NCBI RefSeq assembly: GCF_001422405.1
Contig: NZ_LMMV01000024.1
Span: forward strand, 157,047-221,046
Origin: Pseudorhodoferax sp. Leaf267
GTDB taxonomy: Bacteria; Pseudomonadota; Gammaproteobacteria; Burkholderiales; Burkholderiaceae_C
Direction of reading: 5' to 3'
DNA length: 64,000 nt
Shown here piece by piece: positions 48,104-57,537 of this stretch. Within the stretch, counting starts at the first letter, position 1, and every line of letters begins with the position of its first letter. Below the pieces are notes generated by a model. The model did not search any database, was not told where the DNA came from, and worked only from the letters and a program-made list of their open reading frames with translations. Made by a program: the position numbers and the translations under genes.

Positions 48104-48646
48104 ATGAAACCGTTCAGGTTCGCACGCGCCGCCATGGTTGTCGGCCTCGCCGGGGTCATGGCTGGATGCGCCGCTCTGCCGGCCCCCGATCGCTCCGTCG
48201 AAGCGGTCCATTGCTACCAAAGCAGGGTCGACCGCTACCGCAAGGGTCCCTGCACGACTGCGCCAGTGCCGTCCTTGAACGCGGATGCGCAGGCGAAGCG
48301 GTTCGAAGCCGATCCCCTGTTGCTCACGGTTTACGTGGTGCGACAAAGCTGGGGGGACGGGGCCAACGTGCTGAGCGTCGAAGTGGATGGCGGCCCTGCG
48401 ATCGAAACCCTGCCGGATTCGATGGTCCGCTTGCGGCTCGGACCCGGCCAGCATGCGCTGGTCTTCACGTTCGAAGGGCAGCGCCGAGAAGCGCGCGTCG
48501 CAGGTTCTGGCGGTGACGTGCGCTTCGTTCGGCTGGCTGGTACGGCCTGGGCGTGGGGCAGTGCCTACAAATGGGCCAGTGAACCGCAGATCGACATCCA
48601 GAAGCGGGCCGCGAGGACGCGGTTGGTCGCAGACGTGAAGCCTTGA
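48104..48646 (+). CDS. Predicted lipoprotein of unknown function
   Basis: 180 residues. The N-terminus MKPFRFARAAMVVGLAGVMAGCAAL has a lipobox (VMAGC) for lipidation at about C24. The mature part has CYQSRVDRYRKGPCTTAP with a possible disulfide and then beta-rich blocks (LLTVYVVRQSWGDGANVLSV, DIQKRAARTRLVAD). I do not recognise a family. It sits between the DUF4148 pair and czcR. Alternative starts upstream (48068) lack a ribosome site. Confidence 0.65.
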   Translation: MKPFRFARAAMVVGLAGVMAGCAALPAPDRSVEAVHCYQSRVDRYRKGPCTTAPVPSLNADAQAKRFEADPLLLTVYVVRQSWGDGANVLSVEVDGGPAIETLPDSMVRLRLGPGQHALVFTFEGQRREARVAGSGGDVRFVRLAGTAWAWGSAYKWASEPQIDIQKRAARTRLVADVKP

Positions 48647-48739
48647 TGTCGTGCGACGCGCGAGGTCGTCGGCCCAGCGCACGCGCGCACCCTGACCTTG
48701 TGACAATCGGGGCACCACCCTCGCACCCATCCCCCTGCC

Positions 48740-49417
48740 ATGCAGATCCTGATCATCGAAGACGAAATCAAACTGGCCCAGTACCTGCAAAAGGGGCTGC
48801 GCGAAGAGGGGTTCACGGTCGACATGGCGCGCGACGGCGTGACCGGTCTGGAAGCGGCGTCACTGCACCGGTATGACCTCATCGTGCTCGATGGCATGCT
48901 GCCGGGGCTCGATGGCCTTGCGGTGTTGGCAGCACTGCGCCAGGGCCAGCAGACACCGGTGCTGATGCTGACAGCGCGTGGCGAGATCGAGGACCGTGTG
49001 CGTGGGCTGCGCAGCGGTGCCGACGACTACCTGGTCAAGCCATTCGCGTTCTCCGAACTGGTGGCCCGCATCCAGGTGCTGCTGCGGCGCGCAACGCCGC
49101 AGTCCACCGAGACCGCTGTACTGCGTCTTGCCGACCTGGAAGTCGACCTGATTCGCCGGCGTGTCACACGCGCCGGGCAGCGGCTCGATCTCACCAACAA
49201 GGAATTCAGCTTGCTGACGCTGCTCTTGCGGCGGCAGGGCGCAGTTCTGTCACGTACCGAAATTGCGGCGCAGGTCTGGGGCATGAACTTCGACAGCGAC
49301 ACCAACGTGGTCGAGGTGGCCGTGCGCCGCCTGCGCGCCAAGCTCGACCAGCCGTTCGCGCAGGCCCTGCTGCACACCGTGCGCGGCATGGGCTATGTGC
49401 TCGAGGCGCGGGCGTGA
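48740..49417 (+). CDS. czcR: Response regulator CzcR (OmpR/PhoB type)
   Basis: 225 residues. The receiver domain has the acid pocket IIEDE, phospho-acceptor D51 ([10 protein letters not shown]) and the switch Lys in DDYLVKPF; the C-terminal winged helix (about 125-220) includes [20 protein letters not shown] and [14 protein letters not shown]. It is likely phosphorylated by CzcS and activates czc genes when Zn/Co/Cd are high. Overlaps czcS by four bases. The closest known relatives are CopR/CusR/CzcR. Confidence 0.93.
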   Translation: MQILIIEDEIKLAQYLQKGLREEGFTVDMARDGVTGLEAASLHRYDLIVLDGMLPGLDGLAVLAALRQGQQTPVLMLTARGEIEDRVRGLRSGADDYLVKPFAFSELVARIQVLLRRATPQSTETAVLRLADLEVDLIRRRVTRAGQRLDLTNKEFSLLTLLLRRQGAVLSRTEIAAQVWGMNFDSDTNVVEVAVRRLRAKLDQPFAQALLHTVRGMGYVLEARA

Positions 49418-50811
49418 CCGGCGAGGGCAGGGGGCAGCGCAGCCTTGGCGCCCGGCTGTCGTTGTGGCTGGCCTTGCAATCCATGGCCGGGCTGGGCCTG
49501 GTCTGCGGGGCGCTCTATCTGGGCATGGATTGGACGCTGCGCGAGCGCCAGCACGACACGCTGGTGCAGAAGGAGCAGGCCGTGCGCGACCAGGTCTCGA
49601 TGGAAAGCGCGGGCCGGCGGGCTGAAGACCTGTCGCACCTGCTCGAGGCGATGCTGGCCGGCCATTCCGATGTGGGTCTGAAGCTGGTGGATGGTCTGGG
49701 CCGCACCGTGTTCGACCGGCCGCTCCAGGGCGCCGTCAGCAGCACGGGCGCGCATGCGCATGTCGTCACCCTGACGGTCCCCCATCTGCCGGGCCCGGTA
49801 AGCATGTCCCTGGAGCTGGACACCAGCGCCGACACGGACTTGCTGCGGCGCACCGGGTGGATGCTGTTGCTGGCCGCCGTTGGAGGGGCGGCGATGGTCT
49901 CGGCGGGGGGATTCATCTTGGTGCGCCGCAGCCTCAAGCCCCTGCACCATCTCGTCGCGCAAACGCGCCGACTCGAGGCCGAGACCCTGCAGCGCCGGCT
50001 CGACGGGTCGGCCCAGCCAGCGGAGATGCAGCCCTTGATCGCGCAGTTCAATGCATTGCTGGGCCGGCTTTCTGCAGCCTACGCGCAGATGGAGGCGTTC
50101 AATGCCGACGTGGCGCACGAGCTCAACACCCCGCTGACGATACTGATCAGCAGCAGCGAGCTGGCACTGCGCAAGGCGCGCAGTCTGGCCGAATTGCAGG
50201 AGGTGCTGGGATCCAACCTGGAGGAGCTGGGCCGTCTGGCGCGCATCGTGGCCGACATGTTGTTCCTGTCGCGCGCGCACCGCGGCATCGGCGCGCGTCG
50301 CGCACCGGTGGACAGCCTTGCCGTATTGGCTGCCGATGTCGCCGAATTCCATGAGGCCACGCTGGAGGAGGCGGGGATCTTGCTGCGCATCGAGGGCGAC
50401 GCTGCGGTGCAGGCCGATGCGCGGCTGCTGCAACGGGCGCTCTCCAATTTGTTGGGCAACGCCGTGCGCCACGCCACGCCAGGCTCCGCGGTGGCCCTGC
50501 AGATCGTGGCGGAGGGGGCGGGCCGGGTCGAGATCGCGGTCGAGAACGAAGGCCCAACCGTTGCGCCCGAGCATCTGCCGCGGCTGTTCGATCGCTTCTT
50601 CCGTGCCGATCCGGCCCGCAGCCATGCCGACCGTAACCATGGGTTGGGCCTGTCCATCGTGGCTGCCATCGCGGACATGCACCAGGGCGGCACATTGGCC
50701 CGCTCCGCGGCAGGACGCACGCGCATCGGCCTGTGGATCGCGGATGGAGCGGCCACCGCAAGGCCCGCACCGGACCGTCCACGACGTGAGCGTGCAGTCG
50801 AACCGTCCTGA
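49414..50811 (+). CDS. czcS: Sensor histidine kinase CzcS
   Basis: 465 residues, GTG start overlapping the czcR stop. Membrane helices at about 15-37 and 148-170 enclose a periplasmic sensor of about 110 residues that contains His residues (GAHAHVV). A HAMP-like linker follows, then the H-box [16 protein letters not shown] with H235, N-box [13 protein letters not shown], and G1/G2 boxes ending [13 protein letters not shown]. Metal is probably sensed in the periplasm. It has the CusS/CzcS-type architecture. The 116 bp after it holds no clear terminator. Confidence 0.93.
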   Translation: MTGEGRGQRSLGARLSLWLALQSMAGLGLVCGALYLGMDWTLRERQHDTLVQKEQAVRDQVSMESAGRRAEDLSHLLEAMLAGHSDVGLKLVDGLGRTVFDRPLQGAVSSTGAHAHVVTLTVPHLPGPVSMSLELDTSADTDLLRRTGWMLLLAAVGGAAMVSAGGFILVRRSLKPLHHLVAQTRRLEAETLQRRLDGSAQPAEMQPLIAQFNALLGRLSAAYAQMEAFNADVAHELNTPLTILISSSELALRKARSLAELQEVLGSNLEELGRLARIVADMLFLSRAHRGIGARRAPVDSLAVLAADVAEFHEATLEEAGILLRIEGDAAVQADARLLQRALSNLLGNAVRHATPGSAVALQIVAEGAGRVEIAVENEGPTVAPEHLPRLFDRFFRADPARSHADRNHGLGLSIVAAIADMHQGGTLARSAAGRTRIGLWIADGAATARPAPDRPRRERAVEPS

Positions 50812-50927
50812 TCGAGCCGACGAAGCCGTCAGCGTGGGGTGATCTCGCAGCAAGGCGCTGATGGCTTCACCTGCGCGCCTGCGGCGGGGTGAACAAGGCC
50901 CCTGGATCTTCCGCGCTGACCCATCCG

Positions 50928-53900
50928 TCAGCCAGCCTTGAGCATGTGCGCCAATGCCGCCTCAGGAACCGGCTTGCTGATCAGGTAGCCCTGCAACTGA
51001 TCGCAGTGCAGGCGTTCCAGTGTGACCGCCTGCTCTTCGGTTTCGACACCTTCCGCCACCACTTTCATGTTCATTGCATGCGCGAGCGAGATCATGGTGG
51101 CAACCAGGGTCAGGGTGTTGGGGTCTGCATTCATCGTCATCGTGAATGCCCGGTCGATCTTGAGCACCTGGGCAGGCAGCCTGCTGAGGTAGGCCAGCGA
51201 CGAGTAGCCGGTGCCAAAGTCGTCGATGGCCAGGCAGATGCCGTGCTGGCGCAGGCGCTCGAGCTTGGCGATCGTGTCGCCCACATCCTCCATGGCTGCA
51301 CTTTCGGTGATCTCCAGGTCGATGCCGATCGGCTCGTTCAGCGTGCCAAGGGCAGCCATCACGGTCGCGACGAAATCGCTCTTGCGCAATTGCACGACCG
51401 ACACATTGACGGCCACGTTCAATGCGACCAGGCCGCTTTCGATCCAGCGCCGCCGATCCTGCGCGGCCTGGCGCAGGGCCCAGGAGCCGACTTCGACGAT
51501 CAAGCCGGTTTCTTCCATCAACGGGATGAACTGCAGGGGAGGCACCAGTCCGAATGTGGGGTCCTGCCAGCGGATCAAGGCTTCCACGCCGACGATCTCG
51601 CGAGAGACGGCGTCGACCTTGGGCTGGTAATGCAACACGAACTGGTCCTGTGAAAGCGCATCGCGCAATCGCCGTTCCAGCGCAATCCGATCGGCGATCT
51701 GCTTGCTGGCATGGGCGTCGTACAGCAGCACTTGCTCGGACGAACGCTGCGCGCGCTTGACGGCGGCCTCGGCATTGCGGAACAGCGTTTCGGCATCGGC
51801 ACCGTCGTCTGGAAACAGCGCCACGCCCAGCCGCCCGGACACATGGATCGAGCCGTTGCTGCTGTCAAACGTCGCCTTGAAGCACTGATCGCGGAACTCC
51901 TCCAACGTTCGCAGCAACTCGATTCCATGCGGTGCACTCTGGATCACCACGCCAAATTGGTCAGGCCCCACGCGCGCCATGCGGCTGCGATCTCCCAACA
52001 AGGCCAGCACGCGGCCGGCCAGTTGTCGCAGAACTTCATCTCCGGCATGACGCCCGTAGACGTCGTTGATCGACTTGAAGTGCTCGATGTCCAGCACGCC
52101 GATCGCCAGGCGCGTGCTGCTTGCCGCGGCGGCATCGACAAACTGTGTCATGCGCTCGTGGAAGAGCGTGTTGTTGGCATGGCCCGTCAGAGCGTCGTAG
52201 TACGCCAGGTGATTGAGCTGCTCTGCCTGGCGCACATGGTCCATGGCGAACGACAGATCCCCGGCCAACTGATGCATCAGCTTGATCTCGTCGTCGTCGA
52301 AAAAGTCGAGTTCCTCTGCGTACAGGGTCAGCACGCCCCGGGTTTCGGCGCCAACTGCCAACGGCACTGCGATGGCCGAGCGGGAACCGGTCTTCAGCGA
52401 GACATCGCGCAAAGACATCCAGGTGCTGCTGGCAATGTCGTTGATCACAATGCTCTGCTGCAGATCCAGTAGCGCCTGCGTTTGCGGCGTGTTGTTGTCC
52501 AGGTGCTTTTGCAGTTCAGGGCCGAGTTGCTTGAAGTAGGCGTCTGCAACGCCGGCATGCTGGCCTGCGACGATCTCGATGCGCAGCGGATTGCGATGCA
52601 CCAGTCCGATCCATGCCATCTTGAAACGCCCCGTCTCGATGGCAATGCGGCAGGCATCCCGGAACAGCTCGTCCAGGTCCGTGACCCGAACGATCAGGGC
52701 GTTGATGTCGCTCAGTACGCTCGATACGCGATGCAGGCGCCGGATGCGCTGCTCGTTCTGCTTGCGCTCCGTGATGTCCTCGTGCGCCACCACGACACGC
52801 ACGGGCCCTTCGTCGGCGAAGCGCGATGCCCTGGCGAGGAACCAGCGCGTGGTGGCGGGCCAGTCGCACGTGTATTCCATCGTGAACGTTGCCTGGTGGC
52901 CCTTGATCACGTTGCGGATGCCGGCCGCCATCACGCGGGCATCGGCGGCACCGTCACCGTGCGCGTTGGCGCAGGCCTGCAGGTAGTTGGCGCCCTCCAT
53001 GACGCAGAAGGGTTCCTCGCTGTGGGCGTGCGTGAACTCGCGCCAGGCCCGGTTCACTGCCAGGATCACGCCATGGCTGTCGATCACGCAGACGTGTTCG
53101 AGGAGCGAATCGAGGGTGGAGCGGATGAAATGCTCGGACGTCTTCAACGCGTCCTGCGCCCGCTTGCGCTGCATGAATTGGCCCAGCTGGTTGCCGATGA
53201 CACGGGCCGATGCTTGAAGCCGTTCGTCCGGCTCGCGCCGTTCGCGGCCCAGGAAGCTCAGCACACCGAAGACGCGTCCGCCACTGTAAAGCGGGAACAG
53301 CGTGGCACTGGCAGCACCGACGGTGCGCAGCAAGGCGCGATGGATCATCCGGGGCTCGGTGTGCAGGTCGGGAATCCACATGGGTTCACCGGTGCGCCAG
53401 ACCCGCCCGGCCAGCCCTTCACCGGACTTCAGCACAGTGAGCGGCGGCAACTTCTCGCTGCGCGCCGCCATTTCCGGCGCGTGCCATTCCATCGCCAGCC
53501 GCAGCACAGAAGCGGATTCGTCGACATGCCACATGCGGCCGATGTCCCACCGCTGCGATTCGCAAACGGCCTGCAGCACGGTGGCAAGCCCCGTGTCCAT
53601 GGCATCGGCAGCGGCCAGGGCCCGGGCCACGTTGTGCTCCAAGCGGAGCAGGGCGGCTTCGCGCTCGCGCACCTCGGCCTGCAGCCGCAGCAAGGCCAGT
53701 TGCTCCTGCACCTTGATGTAGAGGCGGCCGTTCTCGTACACCCGGCCGAGCTGCGACGTTTGCACGGCAAGGGTTTGCTGGTCGTCTTCCTGGAAGCAGC
53801 CGCCGGCATGCTTGTCGACCAGCAGCATCCATCCGTAGCGCAGATGCAGCGAGGCGATGGGCGCCAAGAGCGCGCAGCGCGCACCCTGCACGTGCAACGT

Positions 53901-54671
53901 CACGGCCCGCCGAAGCCCCTCGTCTCCGCCAAGCGCGTCGAACCAGCTGAGCCTGGCCGTCTCACGGCCAAAAACGTGGTCGCCGCGCAAGGCTTGCACC
54001 GTGAACGATGCAGCGCCGGCGTCGCTCCGCATCACCCAGTGTTCGTCGTCGAGCTCATCGTCCTGCACCCACAACACGGCCAACTGGGCTCCGAACAGGT
54101 TGCGCACGCCGTCACAGAAGGTGTCGAGCAGCACGGTCGTGTCCCGTTCAGACGCAAGCTGTACGCCCAGTTTGATCAATCCTGCCAGTCGCGTGTTGGA
54201 CTGTTCGAGCTCATTCGCCTTCTGCGCCAGTTTGTCCGTCACCAGCCGCAAGTGCTCGCGGTCGAAGTGCGGCGTGGCAACAATGGCAGGCACCTGCGTG
54301 CCTTGATGCGCAAGCGCCGACCGAACCGTCGAGATGATCTCCTCGGGTTCGCAGGGCTTGGTCAGCACGTAGCGCACGCCACACGCATTTGCCAATGCGT
54401 GCGCTTCCTCCTCCAGGAAGGTCGCTGTGTAGAAGATGACCTGCGTGTGTGCGAGTTCCGAGAGACCGCGCAGATGTCGAACGAACTCGTAGCCATCCAT
54501 GCGAGGCATCAGGATGTCGCACACGACCAGGTCCGGCTTGAAGGCGCGGACCTTCTCCAGTGCTTCCTCACCGTCACCGGCCTCGGCGAGCTCATGCCCC
54601 GCGTAGCGCAGCAGCGTCGCGACGAGCTCACGATTCGCCGCAACGTCGTCGGCCACGAGCACGCGCGCCAT
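50928..54671 (-). CDS. Multi-sensor c-di-GMP phosphodiesterase (REC-GAF-GAF-PAS-GAF-GGDEF*-EAL)
   Basis: 1247 residues. Receiver about 1-120 (D52, K105); GAF-like 170-320; coiled coil; GAF 350-500; PAS 510-640; GAF 650-815; GGDEF domain 820-985; EAL 1000-1240. The cyclase motif reads GPDQF at 902-906 instead of GGDEF, so cyclase activity is unlikely. The EAL side keeps E1030 (EALIRW), E1120 (EITES), DDFG (1150-1153), K1171 and E1207, all needed for hydrolysis. It should break down c-di-GMP under control of phosphorylation and small-molecule sensing. Cytoplasmic: no membrane helix or signal. One base follows the upstream REC gene. Confidence 0.92.
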   Translation of the reverse strand: MARVLVADDVAANRELVATLLRYAGHELAEAGDGEEALEKVRAFKPDLVVCDILMPRMDGYEFVRHLRGLSELAHTQVIFYTATFLEEEAHALANACGVRYVLTKPCEPEEIISTVRSALAHQGTQVPAIVATPHFDREHLRLVTDKLAQKANELEQSNTRLAGLIKLGVQLASERDTTVLLDTFCDGVRNLFGAQLAVLWVQDDELDDEHWVMRSDAGAASFTVQALRGDHVFGRETARLSWFDALGGDEGLRRAVTLHVQGARCALLAPIASLHLRYGWMLLVDKHAGGCFQEDDQQTLAVQTSQLGRVYENGRLYIKVQEQLALLRLQAEVREREAALLRLEHNVARALAAADAMDTGLATVLQAVCESQRWDIGRMWHVDESASVLRLAMEWHAPEMAARSEKLPPLTVLKSGEGLAGRVWRTGEPMWIPDLHTEPRMIHRALLRTVGAASATLFPLYSGGRVFGVLSFLGRERREPDERLQASARVIGNQLGQFMQRKRAQDALKTSEHFIRSTLDSLLEHVCVIDSHGVILAVNRAWREFTHAHSEEPFCVMEGANYLQACANAHGDGAADARVMAAGIRNVIKGHQATFTMEYTCDWPATTRWFLARASRFADEGPVRVVVAHEDITERKQNEQRIRRLHRVSSVLSDINALIVRVTDLDELFRDACRIAIETGRFKMAWIGLVHRNPLRIEIVAGQHAGVADAYFKQLGPELQKHLDNNTPQTQALLDLQQSIVINDIASSTWMSLRDVSLKTGSRSAIAVPLAVGAETRGVLTLYAEELDFFDDDEIKLMHQLAGDLSFAMDHVRQAEQLNHLAYYDALTGHANNTLFHERMTQFVDAAAASSTRLAIGVLDIEHFKSINDVYGRHAGDEVLRQLAGRVLALLGDRSRMARVGPDQFGVVIQSAPHGIELLRTLEEFRDQCFKATFDSSNGSIHVSGRLGVALFPDDGADAETLFRNAEAAVKRAQRSSEQVLLYDAHASKQIADRIALERRLRDALSQDQFVLHYQPKVDAVSREIVGVEALIRWQDPTFGLVPPLQFIPLMEETGLIVEVGSWALRQAAQDRRRWIESGLVALNVAVNVSVVQLRKSDFVATVMAALGTLNEPIGIDLEITESAAMEDVGDTIAKLERLRQHGICLAIDDFGTGYSSLAYLSRLPAQVLKIDRAFTMTMNADPNTLTLVATMISLAHAMNMKVVAEGVETEEQAVTLERLHCDQLQGYLISKPVPEAALAHMLKAG

Positions 54672-54672
54672 C

Positions 54673-55092
54673 TCAGTGACTTTCTCGCGGCATCGGTTCG
54701 GGCGCACGTGCGCCGAGAGGCGTTTCGGATGCGAGGAACGTTGCCACTTGGTGGACGAACAGTTCTGGTTCGATGGGTTTGGACAAGTAGCCCAAAAACC
54801 CGGCACGCATCACGTCTTCGCGGTCGCCAGGCATTGAAAACGCAGTGAGCGCAACCACTGGAATGTGCGCGCACTGGGCGCTGGCGCGAAGCGCTGCGAT
54901 CAGCGAATACCCATCCATGACCGGCATCTGCAGGTCGCTGATGATGAGATGGGGCAGTTCGCGCGCCGCCACGGCCAACCCCTCTTCGCCATCGGTGGCC
55001 AACAGGACGTCGTACCCTGCGTAGGACAGGAGATAGCGAGCCAACTCCAGGTTGGCGGCGTTGTCTTCCACGATCAGGATGCGCGGCTTCAC
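54673..55092 (-). CDS. Single-domain response regulator (REC)
   Basis: 139 residues: one CheY-like receiver with IVEDN, phospho-acceptor D53 in LIISDLQMPVMDG, T in VVALTAF and K in GYLSKPIEPE, plus a short Pro-rich tail. Stand-alone receivers like this relay phosphate within kinase cascades. It overlaps the stop of the PAS kinase gene by four bases (ATGA), so the two are translationally coupled. Next gene (REC-EAL protein) starts one base after its stop. Confidence 0.92.
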   Translation of the reverse strand: MKPRILIVEDNAANLELARYLLSYAGYDVLLATDGEEGLAVAARELPHLIISDLQMPVMDGYSLIAALRASAQCAHIPVVALTAFSMPGDREDVMRAGFLGYLSKPIEPELFVHQVATFLASETPLGARAPEPMPRESH

Positions 55093-56579
55093 GTTGCAAC
55101 CCCTGGCAGGGTCAGGGTGAAGCGACTGCCCTGGCCTTCACGGCTGTGCACGAGGATGTCGCCGCCCATGAGGGTCGCCAGCTTCAGACTCAAATGCAGT
55201 CCAAGGCCGGTTCCTTCCGCTTGCGGGCCCGTGCGTTGCGCGATCCGGCTGAATGCGCCAAACAGCCTGGCCTGGTCGGCGGGCGAAATCCCTTCGCCGC
55301 TGTCTTCCACCATGATGTCGGTCCGGCCCCCGGGTTCCATCGATGGTCGAATCAGGGAGACACAGACCGAACCTGCGTGGGTGAACTTGATCGCATTGCT
55401 CGTCAGGTTGATGACGATCTGGCTGAGCGCCCGACGGTCGATCAGCAGCCAGCAAGCTTGGGGCGGAACGGACAGCACGAACGCGAGGCCCTTGCTTTCG
55501 GCCTGAGGCCGCAACACGGCCATCACGTCCTCCAGCACGGCACGACAGTCGGTCGGCTCCGGACGCAACTCCATTTTTCCCGCTTCGATCTTGGCCACGT
55601 CGAGCAGGTCGTTGATGAGCGCCAGGAGATGGCGCGCGCTGGTCTGCACGGTCTTCAGTTGCTTGTCCTGGTCCACGGTGAGCGGTCCGGGCAACTTCAT
55701 CAGCAGCGTGCCCGTGAACCCGATGATGGCGTTCAGTGGCGTGCGCAACTCGTGGCTCATGCTCGCGAGGAAGCGGTCTTTGGCCTGGTTGGCGTTGGCC
55801 AGTTCCAGGTTTTTCTCCTGCAATGCCTTCTCGAAGTTCTTGCGTTCGCTGATGTCGCGGATGGCGCTCATCACGAAAGCGTTCTCCTCTGTGTGCAGAG
55901 GGGACAGGCTGATCTCGATCGGGAACTCGCTGTCGTCCTTGCGTCGCCCCTGCAGGTCCAGACCCGAGCCCATGGCGCGCTTGCGTGGATGGAACAGATA
56001 GTTGGAGCGGTGGCTGACATGTGCCTTGCGGTAGCGCTCGGGCAGAAGAAGATCGACCGACTTGCCCAGAAGCTCAGATGGCGCGTAGCCGAACAGCCGT
56101 TCCGCCTGGCTGTTGGCGATGACGATGTGGCCCGTGGGGTTGACCATCACGATGCCGTCGGGCGTGGACTCCAGCAGATCGCGGTAGCGTGCCTCCATCA
56201 GCCGGGCGTCGCGCATCACCTTGATCAAGGTGACATCCTTCTCGACCAGGAGAATCGACGGTTGTGTGTCGAGCGGCGTTTCGACACGCTTGGCCGACAC
56301 ATCCGCATAGAGCAAGGTGCCGTCCTGCCGGCGGCGCACCGACTCGAAGGTCACCAGGCCATCGCGCAAAGCCTGCTGCATGCGTTCGGCGTGCTCATGG
56401 GCGTGCGCCAGCGGAACGATCAGATCGACAAGGTTGCGGTGCGTTGCTTCGGACTCTAGATAACCGAAGGCGTGCTGTGCGCCGAGGCTCCAATACGTGA
56501 CTTCGCCATCCGCGGTCGTGAGGATCGCGGCATCTGGAAATTGCGTTCTGATGAGGTCGACAACATCGAACGATTGCAT
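55089..56579 (-). CDS. PAS-PAS sensor histidine kinase, cytoplasmic
   Basis: 496 residues from ATG 56579 (other in-frame starts lie up to 54 bases upstream). Two PAS domains (about 10-120 and 125-245; the second has PDGIVMVNPTGHIVIANSQA) precede a HisKA domain with H276 (MSHELRTPLNAIIGF) and a HATPase domain to residue 490 (NLTSNAIKFTHAG, DSGEGIS, GLGLHLSL). No membrane helix, so it senses an internal signal such as redox, oxygen or a metabolite. It is coupled to the receiver gene that follows. Confidence 0.92.
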   Translation of the reverse strand: MQSFDVVDLIRTQFPDAAILTTADGEVTYWSLGAQHAFGYLESEATHRNLVDLIVPLAHAHEHAERMQQALRDGLVTFESVRRRQDGTLLYADVSAKRVETPLDTQPSILLVEKDVTLIKVMRDARLMEARYRDLLESTPDGIVMVNPTGHIVIANSQAERLFGYAPSELLGKSVDLLLPERYRKAHVSHRSNYLFHPRKRAMGSGLDLQGRRKDDSEFPIEISLSPLHTEENAFVMSAIRDISERKNFEKALQEKNLELANANQAKDRFLASMSHELRTPLNAIIGFTGTLLMKLPGPLTVDQDKQLKTVQTSARHLLALINDLLDVAKIEAGKMELRPEPTDCRAVLEDVMAVLRPQAESKGLAFVLSVPPQACWLLIDRRALSQIVINLTSNAIKFTHAGSVCVSLIRPSMEPGGRTDIMVEDSGEGISPADQARLFGAFSRIAQRTGPQAEGTGLGLHLSLKLATLMGGDILVHSREGQGSRFTLTLPGVAT

Positions 56580-56692
56580 GACGCCGCCCCACATCTGTTT
56601 TGACGAGGGAATTCTGCGCGCCGTTCGCTTCAAACTGTTTCGGGACTGTGACGGACGTGGGGTCTACGCCGCCGTGGCTCAAAGCAGAAACT

Positions 56693-56715
56693 GCACATTC
56701 AATTGCGAAATGTGC
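56693..56715. other. Inverted repeat upstream of the PAS kinase gene
   Basis: GCACATT (56693-56699) and AATGTGC (56709-56715) are perfect arms around a 9-base spacer in a 212-bp space between the REC-Hpt and PAS-kinase genes. The local sequence is AT-richer than its surroundings. It could be an operator or hairpin of the kinase promoter. Confidence 0.4.
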
Positions 56716-56791
56716 GAGAAATGATATTAGGAGCTTTGGCGTTTGAGGGGCCACGTCCATCGGTTGCCTGCATCAACACGAGCAGGCCGGA

Positions 56792-57535
56792 TCAGCTCCC
56801 AGGTTGCATGCCCGCCAACAGCAACGTTCGCAACGCGGGCCAGCGCACGGTCACCGCCGCCCAATCGTTGGTGGCGCAACCCGCGTCGATGGCGCGCGCG
56901 GTCTCCGCCGCTTGCCCGTGGCCCAGTGCCTGCAGGACCGACTTGAGCGTGTGCGCCAGGCGTCGCATCGCCTGGATGTCGCCTGCGGCGATGGCGCGGT
57001 CACCCTCGGCCGCATCGACGGGAAACTGCTTCTCGCAGGTCGCCCGGTAGGCGTGGTAGATGCGCAGGTTCCCGCCGAAATAGGTCGTCACCACGTCAGT
57101 CGAACCGGCAGCCGCAGGCGCTGCGTGTTCGGCGGTGTGTGCGCACGCAGCCGAAGCCTGGGCCGGTGCGGTGGCGATGGCATCGCGCACGCACTGGCGA
57201 AGAGTCTCCACGGGCACGGGCTTGTGCAGCAGGCGCCAGGCGCCCAACCGCAGCAGTTCGGCGCTGATCTCCGCAGAGAGCCCTGCGCTGTACACCGCCA
57301 CCCGGGGCCCCGCGCCCAGTGTGGGGTGGTCACGCAATCGCTGCACAAGGTCCCGCCCGGACTCGCCAATCAGCATGAGGTCGGTCAGCACGAGACTGAA
57401 TGGCGCTGCTGACAATTGCGCGACAGCCTGTGCCACGCTGCTGGTGGTGCGCAAGTCGACGCCCAGGTCTTCCAGGGCTCCATCGACGAAACGAGCGGTC
57501 GAGGCGTCGTCCTCGACGAGCAGGATCTTGTGCAA
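56792..57535 (-). CDS. REC-Hpt phosphotransfer protein
   Basis: 247 residues. Receiver domain about 1-120: VEDDAST, D52 (LTDLMLIGE), K105 (LLHKPVPVE). An Ala-rich linker leads to an Hpt-like helical domain (about 150-240) with the phospho-accepting H195 in RRLAHTLKSVLQALG. A receiver joined to Hpt can receive phosphate from one kinase and pass it to another regulator. It begins two bases after the HTH-REC gene stop on the same strand. Its partners are probably the two PAS kinases in this region. Confidence 0.9.
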   Translation of the reverse strand: MHKILLVEDDASTARFVDGALEDLGVDLRTTSSVAQAVAQLSAAPFSLVLTDLMLIGESGRDLVQRLRDHPTLGAGPRVAVYSAGLSAEISAELLRLGAWRLLHKPVPVETLRQCVRDAIATAPAQASAACAHTAEHAAPAAAGSTDVVTTYFGGNLRIYHAYRATCEKQFPVDAAEGDRAIAAGDIQAMRRLAHTLKSVLQALGHGQAAETARAIDAGCATNDWAAVTVRWPALRTLLLAGMQPGS

Positions 57536-57537
57536 TC

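Noticed and set aside
50812-50927. Bidirectional terminator between czcS and the EAL gene
   Set aside because: No stem with a T-run is visible in the 116-bp space.
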